Below, in pieces: positions 17,446 through 26,329 of a stretch of DNA of 64,000 bases (position 1 is its first letter; the number at the start of each line of letters is the position of its first letter). The DNA comes from Pimelobacter simplex (lineage in GTDB: Bacteria; Actinomycetota; Actinomycetes; Propionibacteriales; Nocardioidaceae). A program made the translations under genes and the position numbers. The stretch lies in NCBI GenBank assembly GCA_016803235.1, contig JADCLI010000010.1, positions 1 to 64,000 of the forward strand. Direction: 5' to 3'. The notes beneath the pieces were generated by a model. The model made no database searches. It was not told where the DNA came from and was given only the letters and a program-made list of their open reading frames with translations.

Positions 17446-18324
17446 CTACCGGACGACCGCGTCGCTGTACCCCGCCGGACCGCCGAGGAGTGCACGCCGG
17501 GAGACGGGCGTCCGACCGTCGACGTCGGTCACACCCAGCTCGATCGCCAGTTCGGCGACGATCAGCGCTCTCCCGGACCGCTCGAGCTTGCCGCTCGCCG
17601 GCCCACCGTCGAGGGCGGCGATCGCCCGGCCGGTGAGCTCGGGATGCTCCATGATCGGCAGCGAGTCGGCGTACAGCATCGGGTCGGCGTCGACGACCCG
17701 CATGGTCCGCTCGGTGCGCAGCAGCCCCGGCCACAGCGAGACCACGCTGACCCCGCGACCCTCCAGGTCCACGGCCATGTCGTGGGTCATCTTGTCGACG
17801 CCCGCCTTCACCGCGCCGTACGCCGGCCCGTGCAGGTAGCAGACCGCCCCGAAGCCGGAGATGTTGACCACCAGCGGCGACCTGGCCGCCGAGTCCAGCA
17901 GCAGGGGAGTCGCGTGCCACGTCGTCGTGTACGTCGAGCGCAGCCCGACGTCGAACATCATCACCGCGTCGATCGGCTTCTCCCAGAACCCCGCGCCGGA
18001 GGTCACCGTGTCGGGGACGGCGAACGCGTTGTTGACCAGCAGGTCGAGGCGACCCTGCTCGCGGCGTACCTGCTCGACGAGCGCCGCGACCGCCTCGTCG
18101 TCACGGTGGTCGCAGGCGACGGCGATCCCGTTGCCGCCTCGCTGCGTGACCGCCCCCGCTGTCTCGCCGATGGTCCCGCCGAGGTCGTGCGTTCCGGGCT
18201 CGACGCTGCGTCCGGTGACGTAGACGGTGTAGCCCGCCTCGCCCAGGGCGAGGGAGATCCCCTTGCCGAGGCCGCGGCTGGCTCCGGTGACGACGGCGAC
18301 GCGAGGGGTGTCCGGATCGAGCAC
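17446..18324 (-). CDS. Short-chain dehydrogenase/reductase (DHRS1-like)
   Basis: A 292-aa Rossmann-fold oxidoreductase. The NAD(P)-binding motif TGASRGLGKGI lies near residues 14-24, NNAF stands for the usual NNAG near 98, and YGAVK supplies the catalytic Tyr and Lys near 170-174. Length and the long C-terminal region resemble the DHRS1-like subfamily. The substrate is unknown. The GTG start at 18324 lies exactly 6 nt after a TAGCCT -10 (18336-18331, minus strand), so the gene is probably transcribed as a leaderless mRNA. It is convergent with zwf. Confidence 0.85.
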   Translation of the reverse strand: MLDPDTPRVAVVTGASRGLGKGISLALGEAGYTVYVTGRSVEPGTHDLGGTIGETAGAVTQRGGNGIAVACDHRDDEAVAALVEQVRREQGRLDLLVNNAFAVPDTVTSGAGFWEKPIDAVMMFDVGLRSTYTTTWHATPLLLDSAARSPLVVNISGFGAVCYLHGPAYGAVKAGVDKMTHDMAVDLEGRGVSVVSLWPGLLRTERTMRVVDADPMLYADSLPIMEHPELTGRAIAALDGGPASGKLERSGRALIVAELAIELGVTDVDGRTPVSRRALLGGPAGYSDAVVR

Positions 18325-18388
18325 CCCGCGAGGCTAGTGGATGTGGCCGCTGTGGTGTCGGGCCCTCAGACCGTGGTAGGAGGACGTC

Positions 18389-18916
18389 ATGGCCGCGCCG
18401 TCGCAATGGACCGAGATCACGTGGCAGACCCCCGCCCTGGCGAGGCACGACCGCCGCATGGCACCCGTCGTGCTCGGCATCGGTCTCGCGCTGCTCGCGA
18501 TACCGGTCGGGCTGATCCTCGGCGGGGAGGCGGTGCCGGGTGTGTTCGTGCTGGTCGTGCTGCTGATCCCGATCGTCGGCTGCCTGGTGCTGGCGGTGAG
18601 GCTGCCCCGGGCCGCCGGCCGCAAGCTCGCCGCGACGCAAGCACTCGCCCGGTCGGGCGAGGAGATGCCGGCGCGGGCGATCAGCTGGACCCAGATCCCT
18701 CGGGAGGCGCCATCGACCGAGGGCGAGCTGCGGCTGTGGGTCACGTTGCCGGACGGGGACCACGTCACCCTCACCCACGTGTGCGACTGGTCCGACTGCG
18801 AGGCCGCCGGCCGGGGCACCGCGGATCGCTCGGTCCACGTCATGCTCGATCGCGCCACAGGCGTGTGGGCGGTCGTGCACACCGGGCATGCGCGCAGCTG
18901 GTCCGCGGAGGTGTAG
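18389..18916 (+). CDS. Small membrane protein, unknown function
   Basis: A 175-aa protein with two adjacent hydrophobic helices at about residues 25-45 and 50-72, then a soluble C-terminal domain of ~100 residues containing an HVCDWSDCEAAG stretch. AGGAGG precedes the ATG. I do not recognise the family. It ends 22 bp from the stop of the convergent glycosidase gene. Confidence 0.6.
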   Translation: MAAPSQWTEITWQTPALARHDRRMAPVVLGIGLALLAIPVGLILGGEAVPGVFVLVVLLIPIVGCLVLAVRLPRAAGRKLAATQALARSGEEMPARAISWTQIPREAPSTEGELRLWVTLPDGDHVTLTHVCDWSDCEAAGRGTADRSVHVMLDRATGVWAVVHTGHARSWSAEV

Positions 18917-18938
18917 CGACCGGATCGAGCGCCCCCGC

Positions 18939-20576
18939 TCAGGGAATTCGAAGGGCGATGGTGTGGCCGATCGCGCTGCTCGACGCCCCGGACCCGGTCG
19001 CGACGTAGGTGCCGGTCGGGGCGACCGGCACGGCCCCGTTCGTGTCGGCGAGCGTCGCGGTGATGTGGCCACCCCCGCTGCCGGTGGTGGTACGACGCCG
19101 GGTCAGCGTGCCCGGAAGGGTGTGGCCCGTGTTCGTCGACGACTTGTCGGCCCAGTAGACGACCACCCAGTCCCCGGCCCGCGTCGGAGTGACCGACGGA
19201 GCGACGTACTGCGTCGTGGTGGTGCTCTGGGTGTTGACGGCGCTCACGTCGATCGGGGTGCCCGGGGGACCGCGGTAGGCGGCCACGGTGAGGTCGCCCT
19301 TGGTGAGGGACGAGCTGCTGACCGTGACGGTGGACCCCGCGTCTCCGGCGGTGGCGGTGCGCACCCATACGCGGCTCAGGGCCGCGGGCAGGTCCGCGCT
19401 GTGCACCGGCGTCCAGCCCGTCGGCGCCGTCGTGCTGGCCGGCCTCGAGTTCGCGGTGAAGTAGAGCAGCAGGGTGTCACCGGCCTGCACCGTGCCGGGC
19501 ACCTGGACGCTGTGATTGGTCAGGTTGGCGTTGTTGCTCGCCGAGGCGACGAAGGAGATCTCGGTGGTGTCGGGCGGCGGCGGTGGCGGTGGCGCGACGC
19601 CGCGGTAGAACGGGTCCGTCGCCATCGTCCGGAAGCCGCCGGCGGAGGTCGCGCTGCTGTCGGGGTACCACTGGCAGCTGTCCGGACCGCGGGCGTCGAA
19701 GTAGGTGATCCCGACGAACTGCGCGTAGTCCGACCGCTTGAAGAGCGCCTGCGCCGCGGCGAACCACTGGGCCTTGCGGCTGGGGTTGGCGGGGTCCTCG
19801 GTGCTTGCCCACTCGGTCAGCCACAGCTCCTTGGTCGGGTGGAGGGCCCCGAAGTCCCGGAAGGGACGGATGATCTGTTCCAGCGACCACCAGGGAGTGT
19901 TGATCCCGTCGCGGCAGGTGAACCAGTTGTAGGCGTCGATACCCATCGCGTCCACGTAGGCGTCGCCGGGATACCACTTCGGGCCGTAGTTGCGTGCGGT
20001 CGAGCCGACCATGAACGCGTAGTCGGTCATGATCCACATGAACTTGACGTTGGTCGCGCCGCGGGCCACGACGATGTCGTGGAACTTGCGCCAGGCCGCG
20101 ATGAACTGGGGCGCCTCGCCCATCGTGGCGCTGGCCTTCGACTCCGGCTCGTGGTTGAACGTGAAGTAGATCGGCACGCCGTAGGTGCGGATCCGGTCGG
20201 CCCAGCGCACCATGTCGTTGTGAAGCGCACTCCCGGGCTGCGCGTCGACGATGCTCTGCCAGGTGACCGTCTGGCCGTTCCCGCGGCGGGACTTGACCGA
20301 CAGGATCATGGTCCGGCCGCTGCCCTGGAGCCAGGTGTGGAAGGAGTCAGGGAACGGGCTGTCCCAGACCAGGAACTCCCGGACCATGTCGTAGGTGCGA
20401 CCGGCGGTCGCCTCCGCGCGGAGCAGGGCGGACTGGTAGCTCTCGCCGGCGCGGGGCTGGCTCACGGCACCGAACTTCATCCCGTCGGGTGATCCCGACG
20501 CGAGCTGCGGCGCCGCCGCGAGCGCCAGCGCGCAGGCCAGCGTCGCGGCCAGCCGCACGAACCTCTTGACCGACAC
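18939..20576 (-). CDS. Secreted GH26-like glycosidase with C-terminal beta domain
   Basis: A 545-aa exported protein. A signal peptide (VKRFVRLAATLACALALAAA...) fills the first ~28 residues from the GTG at 20576, which has a GGGGGAA site upstream. The catalytic part (about 30-330) resembles clan-A glycosidases, with NHEPES as candidate acid/base Glu and LTEWAST as candidate nucleophile Glu, the pattern of GH26 mannanase-like enzymes. A run of seven prolines separates it from a ~190-residue Thr/Ser-rich C-terminal beta-sandwich probably for binding carbohydrate or the surface. The substrate may be a mannan or other beta-glycan; that is inference. Confidence 0.7.
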   Translation of the reverse strand: MSVKRFVRLAATLACALALAAAPQLASGSPDGMKFGAVSQPRAGESYQSALLRAEATAGRTYDMVREFLVWDSPFPDSFHTWLQGSGRTMILSVKSRRGNGQTVTWQSIVDAQPGSALHNDMVRWADRIRTYGVPIYFTFNHEPESKASATMGEAPQFIAAWRKFHDIVVARGATNVKFMWIMTDYAFMVGSTARNYGPKWYPGDAYVDAMGIDAYNWFTCRDGINTPWWSLEQIIRPFRDFGALHPTKELWLTEWASTEDPANPSRKAQWFAAAQALFKRSDYAQFVGITYFDARGPDSCQWYPDSSATSAGGFRTMATDPFYRGVAPPPPPPPDTTEISFVASASNNANLTNHSVQVPGTVQAGDTLLLYFTANSRPASTTAPTGWTPVHSADLPAALSRVWVRTATAGDAGSTVTVSSSSLTKGDLTVAAYRGPPGTPIDVSAVNTQSTTTTQYVAPSVTPTRAGDWVVVYWADKSSTNTGHTLPGTLTRRRTTTGSGGGHITATLADTNGAVPVAPTGTYVATGSGASSSAIGHTIALRIP

Positions 20577-20673
20577 CCGATTCCCCCGTCCGCTCGTCAC
20601 CCCCTGCAGTCGAGCACTGCGGAGCACGCGCGGTCATCCCCACGATTGGGGGAGGGCGGCGCCGAAGCCGCGA

Positions 20674-21567
20674 TCAGTCGATGACGCCGGCCTCCCGCGC
20701 CAGCCGGACGGCGTGGACGCGGTTCGTGGCGTGCAGCTTGCGCATCGCGTTCTTCAGGTACGACTTCACGGTGCTCTCGACCAGCCCGAGCGCCGCGGCG
20801 ACCTCGCGGTTGCTCTGGCCGAGGGCGACCTGGGCGAGCACGTCGATCTCGCGGGCGGCCAGGCCCGTCGGCACGGAAGGGGTACGACGCGAAGGGGGCG
20901 CCGCGGGGGAGCGACCGTGCTCCACCCGGTTGCGCACCTCCTCCAGGCGGGCACGCAGGGCCTGGTCCTGGACGAGCGAGGCGAGGTCGGCGAGCTCGTC
21001 GGAGATGTCGCGCAGGTCGGCGCGGGTCAGCTGCACCTCGGGCGGCGCGGCCGGGGCCGCGGGCGAGCCGAATCCGCGCAGGGCGCCGACGCGGCGGCGT
21101 ACCTCGTCGTCGACGGCGATCTCCCGCTCGAGGCGGCGCACCAGCGGCAGGAAGGTGTCGTACCAGACGTCGCCGAGGACGACCTGCGCCCGGTGGCCGA
21201 CGTAGACGACCATCCGCGGCACCCGGTCGACCACGATCGGCAGCGCCGTCACCGTCTCCAGCTGCTCGGCGCGGACCGGGCCGTCGTACTGGTGGGTGAT
21301 GCCGCGGGCGTCGTGGTAGTTGGTGACCGACACGGGCCGGCCCATCAGCAGGGCCTTGCCGCCGAGACCGTAGCCCGAGCGCACCCGCAGCCCCTGCAGC
21401 GAGCGGGTCTGGGCGCTGTGCAGGCCGGTGATGGCGAGGGTGGTGCCGTTGTCGATCACCGGGCCCCCGAACGCCATGTCGCTGTGCCCCGTGGCCCGGA
21501 AGGCCGCGAGCGTGCGCAGCAGCCGGCCCCCGTCGTGCGGGGCCTCCTGGACGAGGTCGAGGGACAT
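20674..21567 (-). CDS. GAF domain LuxR-type regulator
   Basis: A 297-aa regulator. An N-terminal GAF-like sensor (about residues 20-160) with GLGGKAL is followed by a short linker and a C-terminal LuxR helix-turn-helix (about 225-290) containing ALGQSNREVAAALGLVESTVKSYLKNAMRKL. Such proteins often activate aldehyde, ketone or flavin-monooxygenase catabolic genes in actinobacteria. The ATG at 21567 lies 7 nt after a TACCGT -10 (21580-21575, minus strand), so it appears leaderless; a GTGAC-N4-GTCAC repeat (21582-21595) sits in the -35 region. It is divergent from the MFS gene. Confidence 0.85.
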   Translation of the reverse strand: MSLDLVQEAPHDGGRLLRTLAAFRATGHSDMAFGGPVIDNGTTLAITGLHSAQTRSLQGLRVRSGYGLGGKALLMGRPVSVTNYHDARGITHQYDGPVRAEQLETVTALPIVVDRVPRMVVYVGHRAQVVLGDVWYDTFLPLVRRLEREIAVDDEVRRRVGALRGFGSPAAPAAPPEVQLTRADLRDISDELADLASLVQDQALRARLEEVRNRVEHGRSPAAPPSRRTPSVPTGLAAREIDVLAQVALGQSNREVAAALGLVESTVKSYLKNAMRKLHATNRVHAVRLAREAGVID

Positions 21568-21621
21568 GCCCTCAACGGTAGGTGACTGCGGTCACAGGCG
21601 GCAACGGGAGCACCCTCCTTG

Positions 21622-21636
21622 GGGGGTAGTACCCCC
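21622..21636. promoter_or_regulatory. Inverted repeat GGGGGTA-N-TACCCCC
   Basis: A perfect 7-bp inverted repeat with one central base lies between the LuxR-type regulator and the MFS transporter, about 75 bp before the MFS ATG. It is a candidate binding site for the adjacent regulator. Confidence 0.5.
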
Positions 21637-21710
21637 TTCGAGGGGTTCGGGGCCGCTGTGGCCCGGCTCACACTCCCGGCGTTCGACCGAAACCCGAGGA
21701 GTGGATTCCC

Positions 21711-23036
21711 ATGTCCGACCGACCGACCCCGATGCGTCGGGTCGCCTTCGCGAGCTGCGCGGGCACGACCATCGAGTTCTACGACTTCTTCATCTACGGG
21801 ACCGCGGCAGCGCTGGTGTTCCCGACGGTGTTCTTCCCGGCGCTGGGGGACTCCGCCGCGAGCGTGGCCTCCTTCGCCACCTTCGCCGTCGCGTTCATCG
21901 CCCGCCCGCTGGGTGCGATCGGCTTCGGGCACTTCGGTGACCGGCTCGGCCGCAAGAGGACGCTGATCAGCACGCTGCTGCTCATGGGCGCCGCGACCGT
22001 GGCGATCGGCCTGCTGCCCGGAGCCGCGACGATCGGGGTCACCGCGCCGATCCTGCTCGTGACGCTGCGCTTCCTGCAGGGCCTGGCCGTCGGTGGCGAG
22101 TGGGCGGGGGCGACCCTGCTGGCGGCGGAGTACGCCCCGGCGCACAAGCGCGGCCTGTACGGCGCCTTCCCGCAGATGGGCCCGGCGCTCGCCTTCGCCC
22201 TGTCCAGCGGCACCTTCCTCCTCGTCAACCGCGTGGTCGGCGACACCAGCCCGGCCTTCCTCGACTGGGGCTGGCGGGTCCCGTTCATCGCGAGCGCGCT
22301 GCTCGTGGCCGTCGGCCTCTACGTGCGGCTGAAGGTCGAGGAGACCCCGATGTTCCAGGAGAACGCCCGCACCCGCGCCTCGACGCAGGGGCCGCTCGCC
22401 TCGGCGCTGCGCCACCAGTGGAAGGAGATCCTCCTCGGTGGCGGCTCGCTCGCCATGCTGTTCGCGTTCTTCTACGTCGGCACGGCCTTCCTGACGTCGT
22501 ACGGCACCACGGCGATCGGCCTGTCCCGCGCGACCGTGCTCACCATCGGCGTCGCCGCCGCGTTCGTGTTCGGCTCGATCACGCTGCTGTCGGCCGTCTT
22601 CAGCGACCGGATCGGCCGCAAGAAGGTCGTCCTCGGCTCCTGCATCGTCGCGGTCCCGTGGGGCTTCGCGCTGTTCCCGATCCTCGACCGCGGCACGGGT
22701 ACGGCGTTCGCCATCGGCCTGTTCGGCACGCTCGCGATCTTCGCGATGTCCTACGGCCCCGCGGGAGCGATGCTGCCCGAGATGTTCCGGACCGAGTACC
22801 GCTACACCGGTGCCGGCATGGCCTACAACCTGGCCGGGGTGATCGGCGGCGGCACGGCGCCGTACCTCGCCTCCGACTTCGCGGAGGCGGGCAACACGTC
22901 GGCGATCGGCTGGATGCTCGCGGCCTTCGCCCTCGGCAGCGTGATCTGCGTGCTGCTGATGCCGGAGACCCGGCACCGCGCGATGAGCCGGGATCAGGGC
23001 GCCGAGGCGGAGACCCTCGCTCCGGTGAACGTGTAG
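21711..23036 (+). CDS. MFS transporter (metabolite:H+ symporter type)
   Basis: A 441-aa, 12-helix major facilitator. The start region CAGTTIEFYDFFIYGTAAAL and the loop GHFGDRLGRKRTL (about residues 75-87) are typical of the metabolite:H+ symporter (ShiA/ProP-like) branch, which takes up organic acids and osmolytes. AGGAG precedes the ATG. It lies next to a GAF-LuxR regulator and convergent with a Baeyer-Villiger monooxygenase gene, overlapping that gene by 43 bp, so it may import a substrate for that pathway. Confidence 0.88.
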   Translation: MSDRPTPMRRVAFASCAGTTIEFYDFFIYGTAAALVFPTVFFPALGDSAASVASFATFAVAFIARPLGAIGFGHFGDRLGRKRTLISTLLLMGAATVAIGLLPGAATIGVTAPILLVTLRFLQGLAVGGEWAGATLLAAEYAPAHKRGLYGAFPQMGPALAFALSSGTFLLVNRVVGDTSPAFLDWGWRVPFIASALLVAVGLYVRLKVEETPMFQENARTRASTQGPLASALRHQWKEILLGGGSLAMLFAFFYVGTAFLTSYGTTAIGLSRATVLTIGVAAAFVFGSITLLSAVFSDRIGRKKVVLGSCIVAVPWGFALFPILDRGTGTAFAIGLFGTLAIFAMSYGPAGAMLPEMFRTEYRYTGAGMAYNLAGVIGGGTAPYLASDFAEAGNTSAIGWMLAAFALGSVICVLLMPETRHRAMSRDQGAEAETLAPVNV

Positions 23037-24502
23037 TCGTCCAGCGGGAAGCGGGTGGCCTCGCGTGCTGCGCTCAACGTCGACGTCGGGCGCAGCAGCA
23101 CCGCCTCCCCGTGCTGGTTGAAGTAGTAGCTCCGCGCGGTGGCGCAGCTGCCGGCGTTGAACACGGAGTTGTCGAGGAGGCCGGTCATCCGGTCCAGGAA
23201 CTGGTCGTTGGCCTCCTCGGTGACCTCGACGACGTCGGCGCTGCGCTTCCGCATCGCCCGCAGCACCCGGCCCAGGTGGGCCATCTGGGTCTCGATGGTC
23301 GTGAAGTAGGACAGGCCCGAGTACGAGTAGGGACTGTTGAGCGAGAAGAAGTTCGGGAACTTCGGGATCGTGATGCCCTCGTAGGCGCAGAAGCGGTTCT
23401 CCCGCCACCACGCGCCGAGGTCGCGGCCCTCCCGGCCGACGATCCGGATCGCCGGGAAGTTCGCGTCCCACAGGTTGAAGCCGGTGGCGAGGACGAGCAC
23501 GTCGAGGTCGACCCGGTCGCCGTCGCTGGTGACGATCCCGCCCGCGTCGACGTGGTCGATCGAGGTGGTCTCGAGGTCGACGTGGGGCTTCGTGAACGTC
23601 GGGTAGTAGGTGTTGGAGAAGGTCGGCCGCTTGCAGCCGAAGTCGTAGTCGGGCGTGAGCTTCGCCCGCAGCTCCGGGTCCTTCACCTGCCGCTTGAGAT
23701 GGGCCGCGCAGACCCGCTTGCCTGCGGCGTTGGCCCACGGCAGGTCGCGGAAGTGCAGCACGCCGGCGACCATCATCACCTCGAGGATCGACGTACCGAC
23801 CAGGCGCGTGGCCCTCTGCGTGAGCGGGACCTTCGCGAACGCGCCGCGGACGATGCCCGGCACCGGGCCGTCCAGCTTCGGGCTCACGTAGATCGGCGTG
23901 CGCTGGTAGACGGTGAGGTGGTCGGCCACCTCGGCCAGCTCGGGGATGAGCTGGACGGCGGTCGCGCCGGTGCCGATGATGCCGACCCGCTTGCCCTCGA
24001 GCTCGATGTCGTCGTCCCAGCGGGTGGTGTGCACCACCGTTCCGGCGAAGTCCTCGACGCCCGGGATGTCGGGCAGCTTCGGCTGCGACAGGAAGCCGGT
24101 GGCGGTCAGCAGGAACCGGCCGCGCACGACCTCGCCCCCGGCGATCGTGACCTCCCAGGCCGAGGTGCCCTCGTCCCAGCGCGCGTCCTCGACCACCGTT
24201 CCGAAGCGCATGTGACGACGCAGGTCGTACTTGTCGGCGACGTGCAGCGCGTACCTCTTCAGCTCCGGCCCGGGGGCGAACAGCCGCGACCAGTGGGGAT
24301 TCGGCTCGAAGGAGTAGGAGTACGTCGAGCTCGGGATGTCGACCGCGAGGCCCGGGTAGCGGTTGACGTGCCAGGTGCCGCCGAGGTCGTCCTCCCGCTC
24401 GAGGATCACCAGGTCGTCGTACCCCTGGCGCTTCAGCTCGATGGCGGCGCCCATGCCGCCGAAGCCCGCGCCGACGATGACGGCGTCGTGGATCGTGCTC
24501 AT
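22994..24502 (-). CDS. Baeyer-Villiger-type flavin monooxygenase
   Basis: A 502-aa FAD/NADPH-dependent monooxygenase. The FAD-binding GAGFGGMG is at residues 11-18, GGTW near 41-44, the NADPH Rossmann motif GTGATAVQ near 177-184, and the Baeyer-Villiger fingerprint F-x-G-x3-H-x3-W is met exactly at about 152-162 (FAGTVVHTTRW). It should insert oxygen beside a ketone carbonyl to make an ester or lactone. It is the third gene of a patatin-SDR-monooxygenase operon; the ATG overlaps the SDR stop by 4 bp. The three enzymes could oxidise an alcohol, convert the ketone to an ester and hydrolyse it. Confidence 0.88.
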   Translation of the reverse strand: MSTIHDAVIVGAGFGGMGAAIELKRQGYDDLVILEREDDLGGTWHVNRYPGLAVDIPSSTYSYSFEPNPHWSRLFAPGPELKRYALHVADKYDLRRHMRFGTVVEDARWDEGTSAWEVTIAGGEVVRGRFLLTATGFLSQPKLPDIPGVEDFAGTVVHTTRWDDDIELEGKRVGIIGTGATAVQLIPELAEVADHLTVYQRTPIYVSPKLDGPVPGIVRGAFAKVPLTQRATRLVGTSILEVMMVAGVLHFRDLPWANAAGKRVCAAHLKRQVKDPELRAKLTPDYDFGCKRPTFSNTYYPTFTKPHVDLETTSIDHVDAGGIVTSDGDRVDLDVLVLATGFNLWDANFPAIRIVGREGRDLGAWWRENRFCAYEGITIPKFPNFFSLNSPYSYSGLSYFTTIETQMAHLGRVLRAMRKRSADVVEVTEEANDQFLDRMTGLLDNSVFNAGSCATARSYYFNQHGEAVLLRPTSTLSAAREATRFPLDDYTFTGARVSASAP

Positions 24503-25347
24503 CGGGTGGTCCTCTCGGTGGCGGCGTCGTTGAGGCGCGCGGTGTAGCCGGCGCGTTCGGTCGTGTCGGTGCGCAGCGCGCGATCGTCGCGAACGACCCT
24601 GCGGACCCGGTCGAGCACGCCGGTGGGCACGATCGCGGTCGTGGCGGCCAGTGCGCCGACGTACCGCGGCACGGCGATCTCGGCCTCACGCGTGCGGACG
24701 GAGGCGACGACGGCGTCGGCGATCCGCTGCGGGGTGACCTTGGGGATCGGCCTCATGTCGAGGCCGGAGGCGAGGTCGGTGTCGACCGCGGACGGCAGCA
24801 CGGCGGTCAGGGTGACGCCGTGCGGTGCCATCTCCAGGCGGGTGGCGGCGGTCAGGCCGACGACCGCGAACTTGCTGGCGTTGTAGACGGCGAGCCCGGG
24901 GATCGGGAACTTGCCCGCGAGCGAGGCGACGTTGACGACGTGGCCACGGCGGCGCTCGACCATGCCGGGCAGCACCCGGCGCATGCCGTGCAGCACGCCG
25001 TGGACGTTGACCTCCATCATCAGCCGGTCCAGTGCGGGATCCAGCTCCAGGAAGGCTCCGTTGGGCATCACGCCCGCGTTGTTGACAAGCACCTCGACCG
25101 GGCCGTGCTCCTCCTCGGCCGCGCTGACGAAGGCGTCGTACGACGACCGGTCGGCCACATCGAGGTGGTGGGCGCTCGCGCCGGTCTCCTCGGCCGTCGT
25201 CCTCGCGAGGTCGAGGTCCAGGTCGCCGAGGGACACCTTCGCCCCTCGGGCGAGGAAGGCCTCGACGGTGGCGCGGCCGATGCCACGGGCGCCGCCGGTG
25301 ATCGCGACGTGCGCGCCGGCCAGGTCGATCGATGTGGGACGGGTCAT
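24499..25347 (-). CDS. Short-chain dehydrogenase (SDR)
   Basis: A 282-aa SDR oxidoreductase. The cofactor motif TGGARGIGRA lies near residues 18-27, NNAGVMPNG near 92, and YNASK supplies the catalytic pair near 162-166 with Ser in NVASLAG. A C-terminal extension of ~60 residues follows the core. Overlaps of 4 bp with both neighbours (ATGA) show a tight operon. It probably oxidises the alcohol whose ketone feeds the monooxygenase; that is inferred from context. Confidence 0.87.
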   Translation of the reverse strand: MTRPTSIDLAGAHVAITGGARGIGRATVEAFLARGAKVSLGDLDLDLARTTAEETGASAHHLDVADRSSYDAFVSAAEEEHGPVEVLVNNAGVMPNGAFLELDPALDRLMMEVNVHGVLHGMRRVLPGMVERRRGHVVNVASLAGKFPIPGLAVYNASKFAVVGLTAATRLEMAPHGVTLTAVLPSAVDTDLASGLDMRPIPKVTPQRIADAVVASVRTREAEIAVPRYVGALAATTAIVPTGVLDRVRRVVRDDRALRTDTTERAGYTARLNDAATERTTR

Positions 25348-26243
25348 CGGAGGACCTCCTGCTGGGAGACGAGGGTGCGGGCGGATCGGGTGGCCGTGTC
25401 GCGGACCAGCGGGAGGCGGGAGGCATCCATGAAGTTGGCGCCCATCGCGTCGAGGTCGGCCGCGGTCGGCTCGATCCGGGCGACGCGCGCCCCGGCGGCG
25501 CGCAGGGCGTCGACCTCGCGGTCGACGCGGCGGGTCATCGCGCGGCGCAGCAGCCGCTCGACCCGGGACAGCCCATGGGCGGGAGCACCGCCGGCGCTCG
25601 ACATCGGCGCCACGACGAGCACCTCGTCGATGCTCCCGTCCTGCACCCCGGGGATCAGCAGGTCGGCCGAGGTGGGGGAGACGGCGCCGCCGTCGAGGTA
25701 GGCACGCTCGCCGATCCGGACCGGCGGGAACCAGCCGGGGATCGCCCAGGAGGCGGCGATCGCCTGTCCCAGCGTGGCCTGGGGCGCGTCGGCGCGGCCG
25801 AGCGCGAGCCGCTCGCCGGTGCGGGCGTCGGCCGCGACCAGCCAGGTGCGCGGGTGCGCGACCCACCGGCTGCCCGGCTCGGCCAACCGGTCGCCCAGGT
25901 CGACGAGCCACTGCGGGTCGCCACCGCCGCGCGGCAGCAGCCCGGCCAGCCCGGCGAGGAGGTCCGCCCGTCCGGTCAGGGCGGCCCGAGTCAGGCCGAG
26001 GCCCGGCAGCCCCGGCCGGGGGAGTGGCGGAAGGGCCCGGGGCGGGTCGCCGCCGTCGTCCTGCCGGTCGGCGGCCGACATCCCGGCGCCGAGGCGGGCG
26101 ACGAGCTCGGCACCGGCCGACGTACCGACGAGGACGTCGGCCGTGCGCGGGTCCCAGCCCTGCCTCTCCAGCTCGGCGAGCACGGCGGCGGTCCAGGCGA
26201 AGCCCAGCGTGCCACCGCACCCGATGACCAGTGCGCGCCCCAT
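25344..26243 (-). CDS. Patatin-like phospholipase/esterase
   Basis: A 299-aa serine hydrolase of the patatin family. The oxyanion loop GCGGTLGFAW starts at residue 8, the nucleophile elbow GTSAGA is near 40-45, and the catalytic Asp is in DGGAVSP near 186, giving the Ser-Asp dyad. It is first in the operon with the SDR and the Baeyer-Villiger monooxygenase, so it may cleave the ester product. The ATG at 26243 has AGGTGG upstream. The divergent TetR gene starts 87 bp away. Confidence 0.85.
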   Translation of the reverse strand: MGRALVIGCGGTLGFAWTAAVLAELERQGWDPRTADVLVGTSAGAELVARLGAGMSAADRQDDGGDPPRALPPLPRPGLPGLGLTRAALTGRADLLAGLAGLLPRGGGDPQWLVDLGDRLAEPGSRWVAHPRTWLVAADARTGERLALGRADAPQATLGQAIAASWAIPGWFPPVRIGERAYLDGGAVSPTSADLLIPGVQDGSIDEVLVVAPMSSAGGAPAHGLSRVERLLRRAMTRRVDREVDALRAAGARVARIEPTAADLDAMGANFMDASRLPLVRDTATRSARTLVSQQEVLR

Positions 26244-26280
26244 GCGGCCACCTCGGATCCGGAAACGGAATGGAATGTCA

Positions 26281-26290
26281 GTTCCGGAAC
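26281..26290. promoter_or_regulatory. Palindrome GTTCCGGAAC in divergent promoter region
   Basis: A perfect 10-bp palindrome lies between the patatin and TetR genes, just before the TetR -10 box. Repeated GGAA units (about 26261-26276) flank it. It is a candidate operator of the adjacent TetR protein. Confidence 0.4.
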
Positions 26291-26329
26291 GTATCGTCAG
26301 ATCTGTCCGATTGCAATAGGCTCGGCGCC

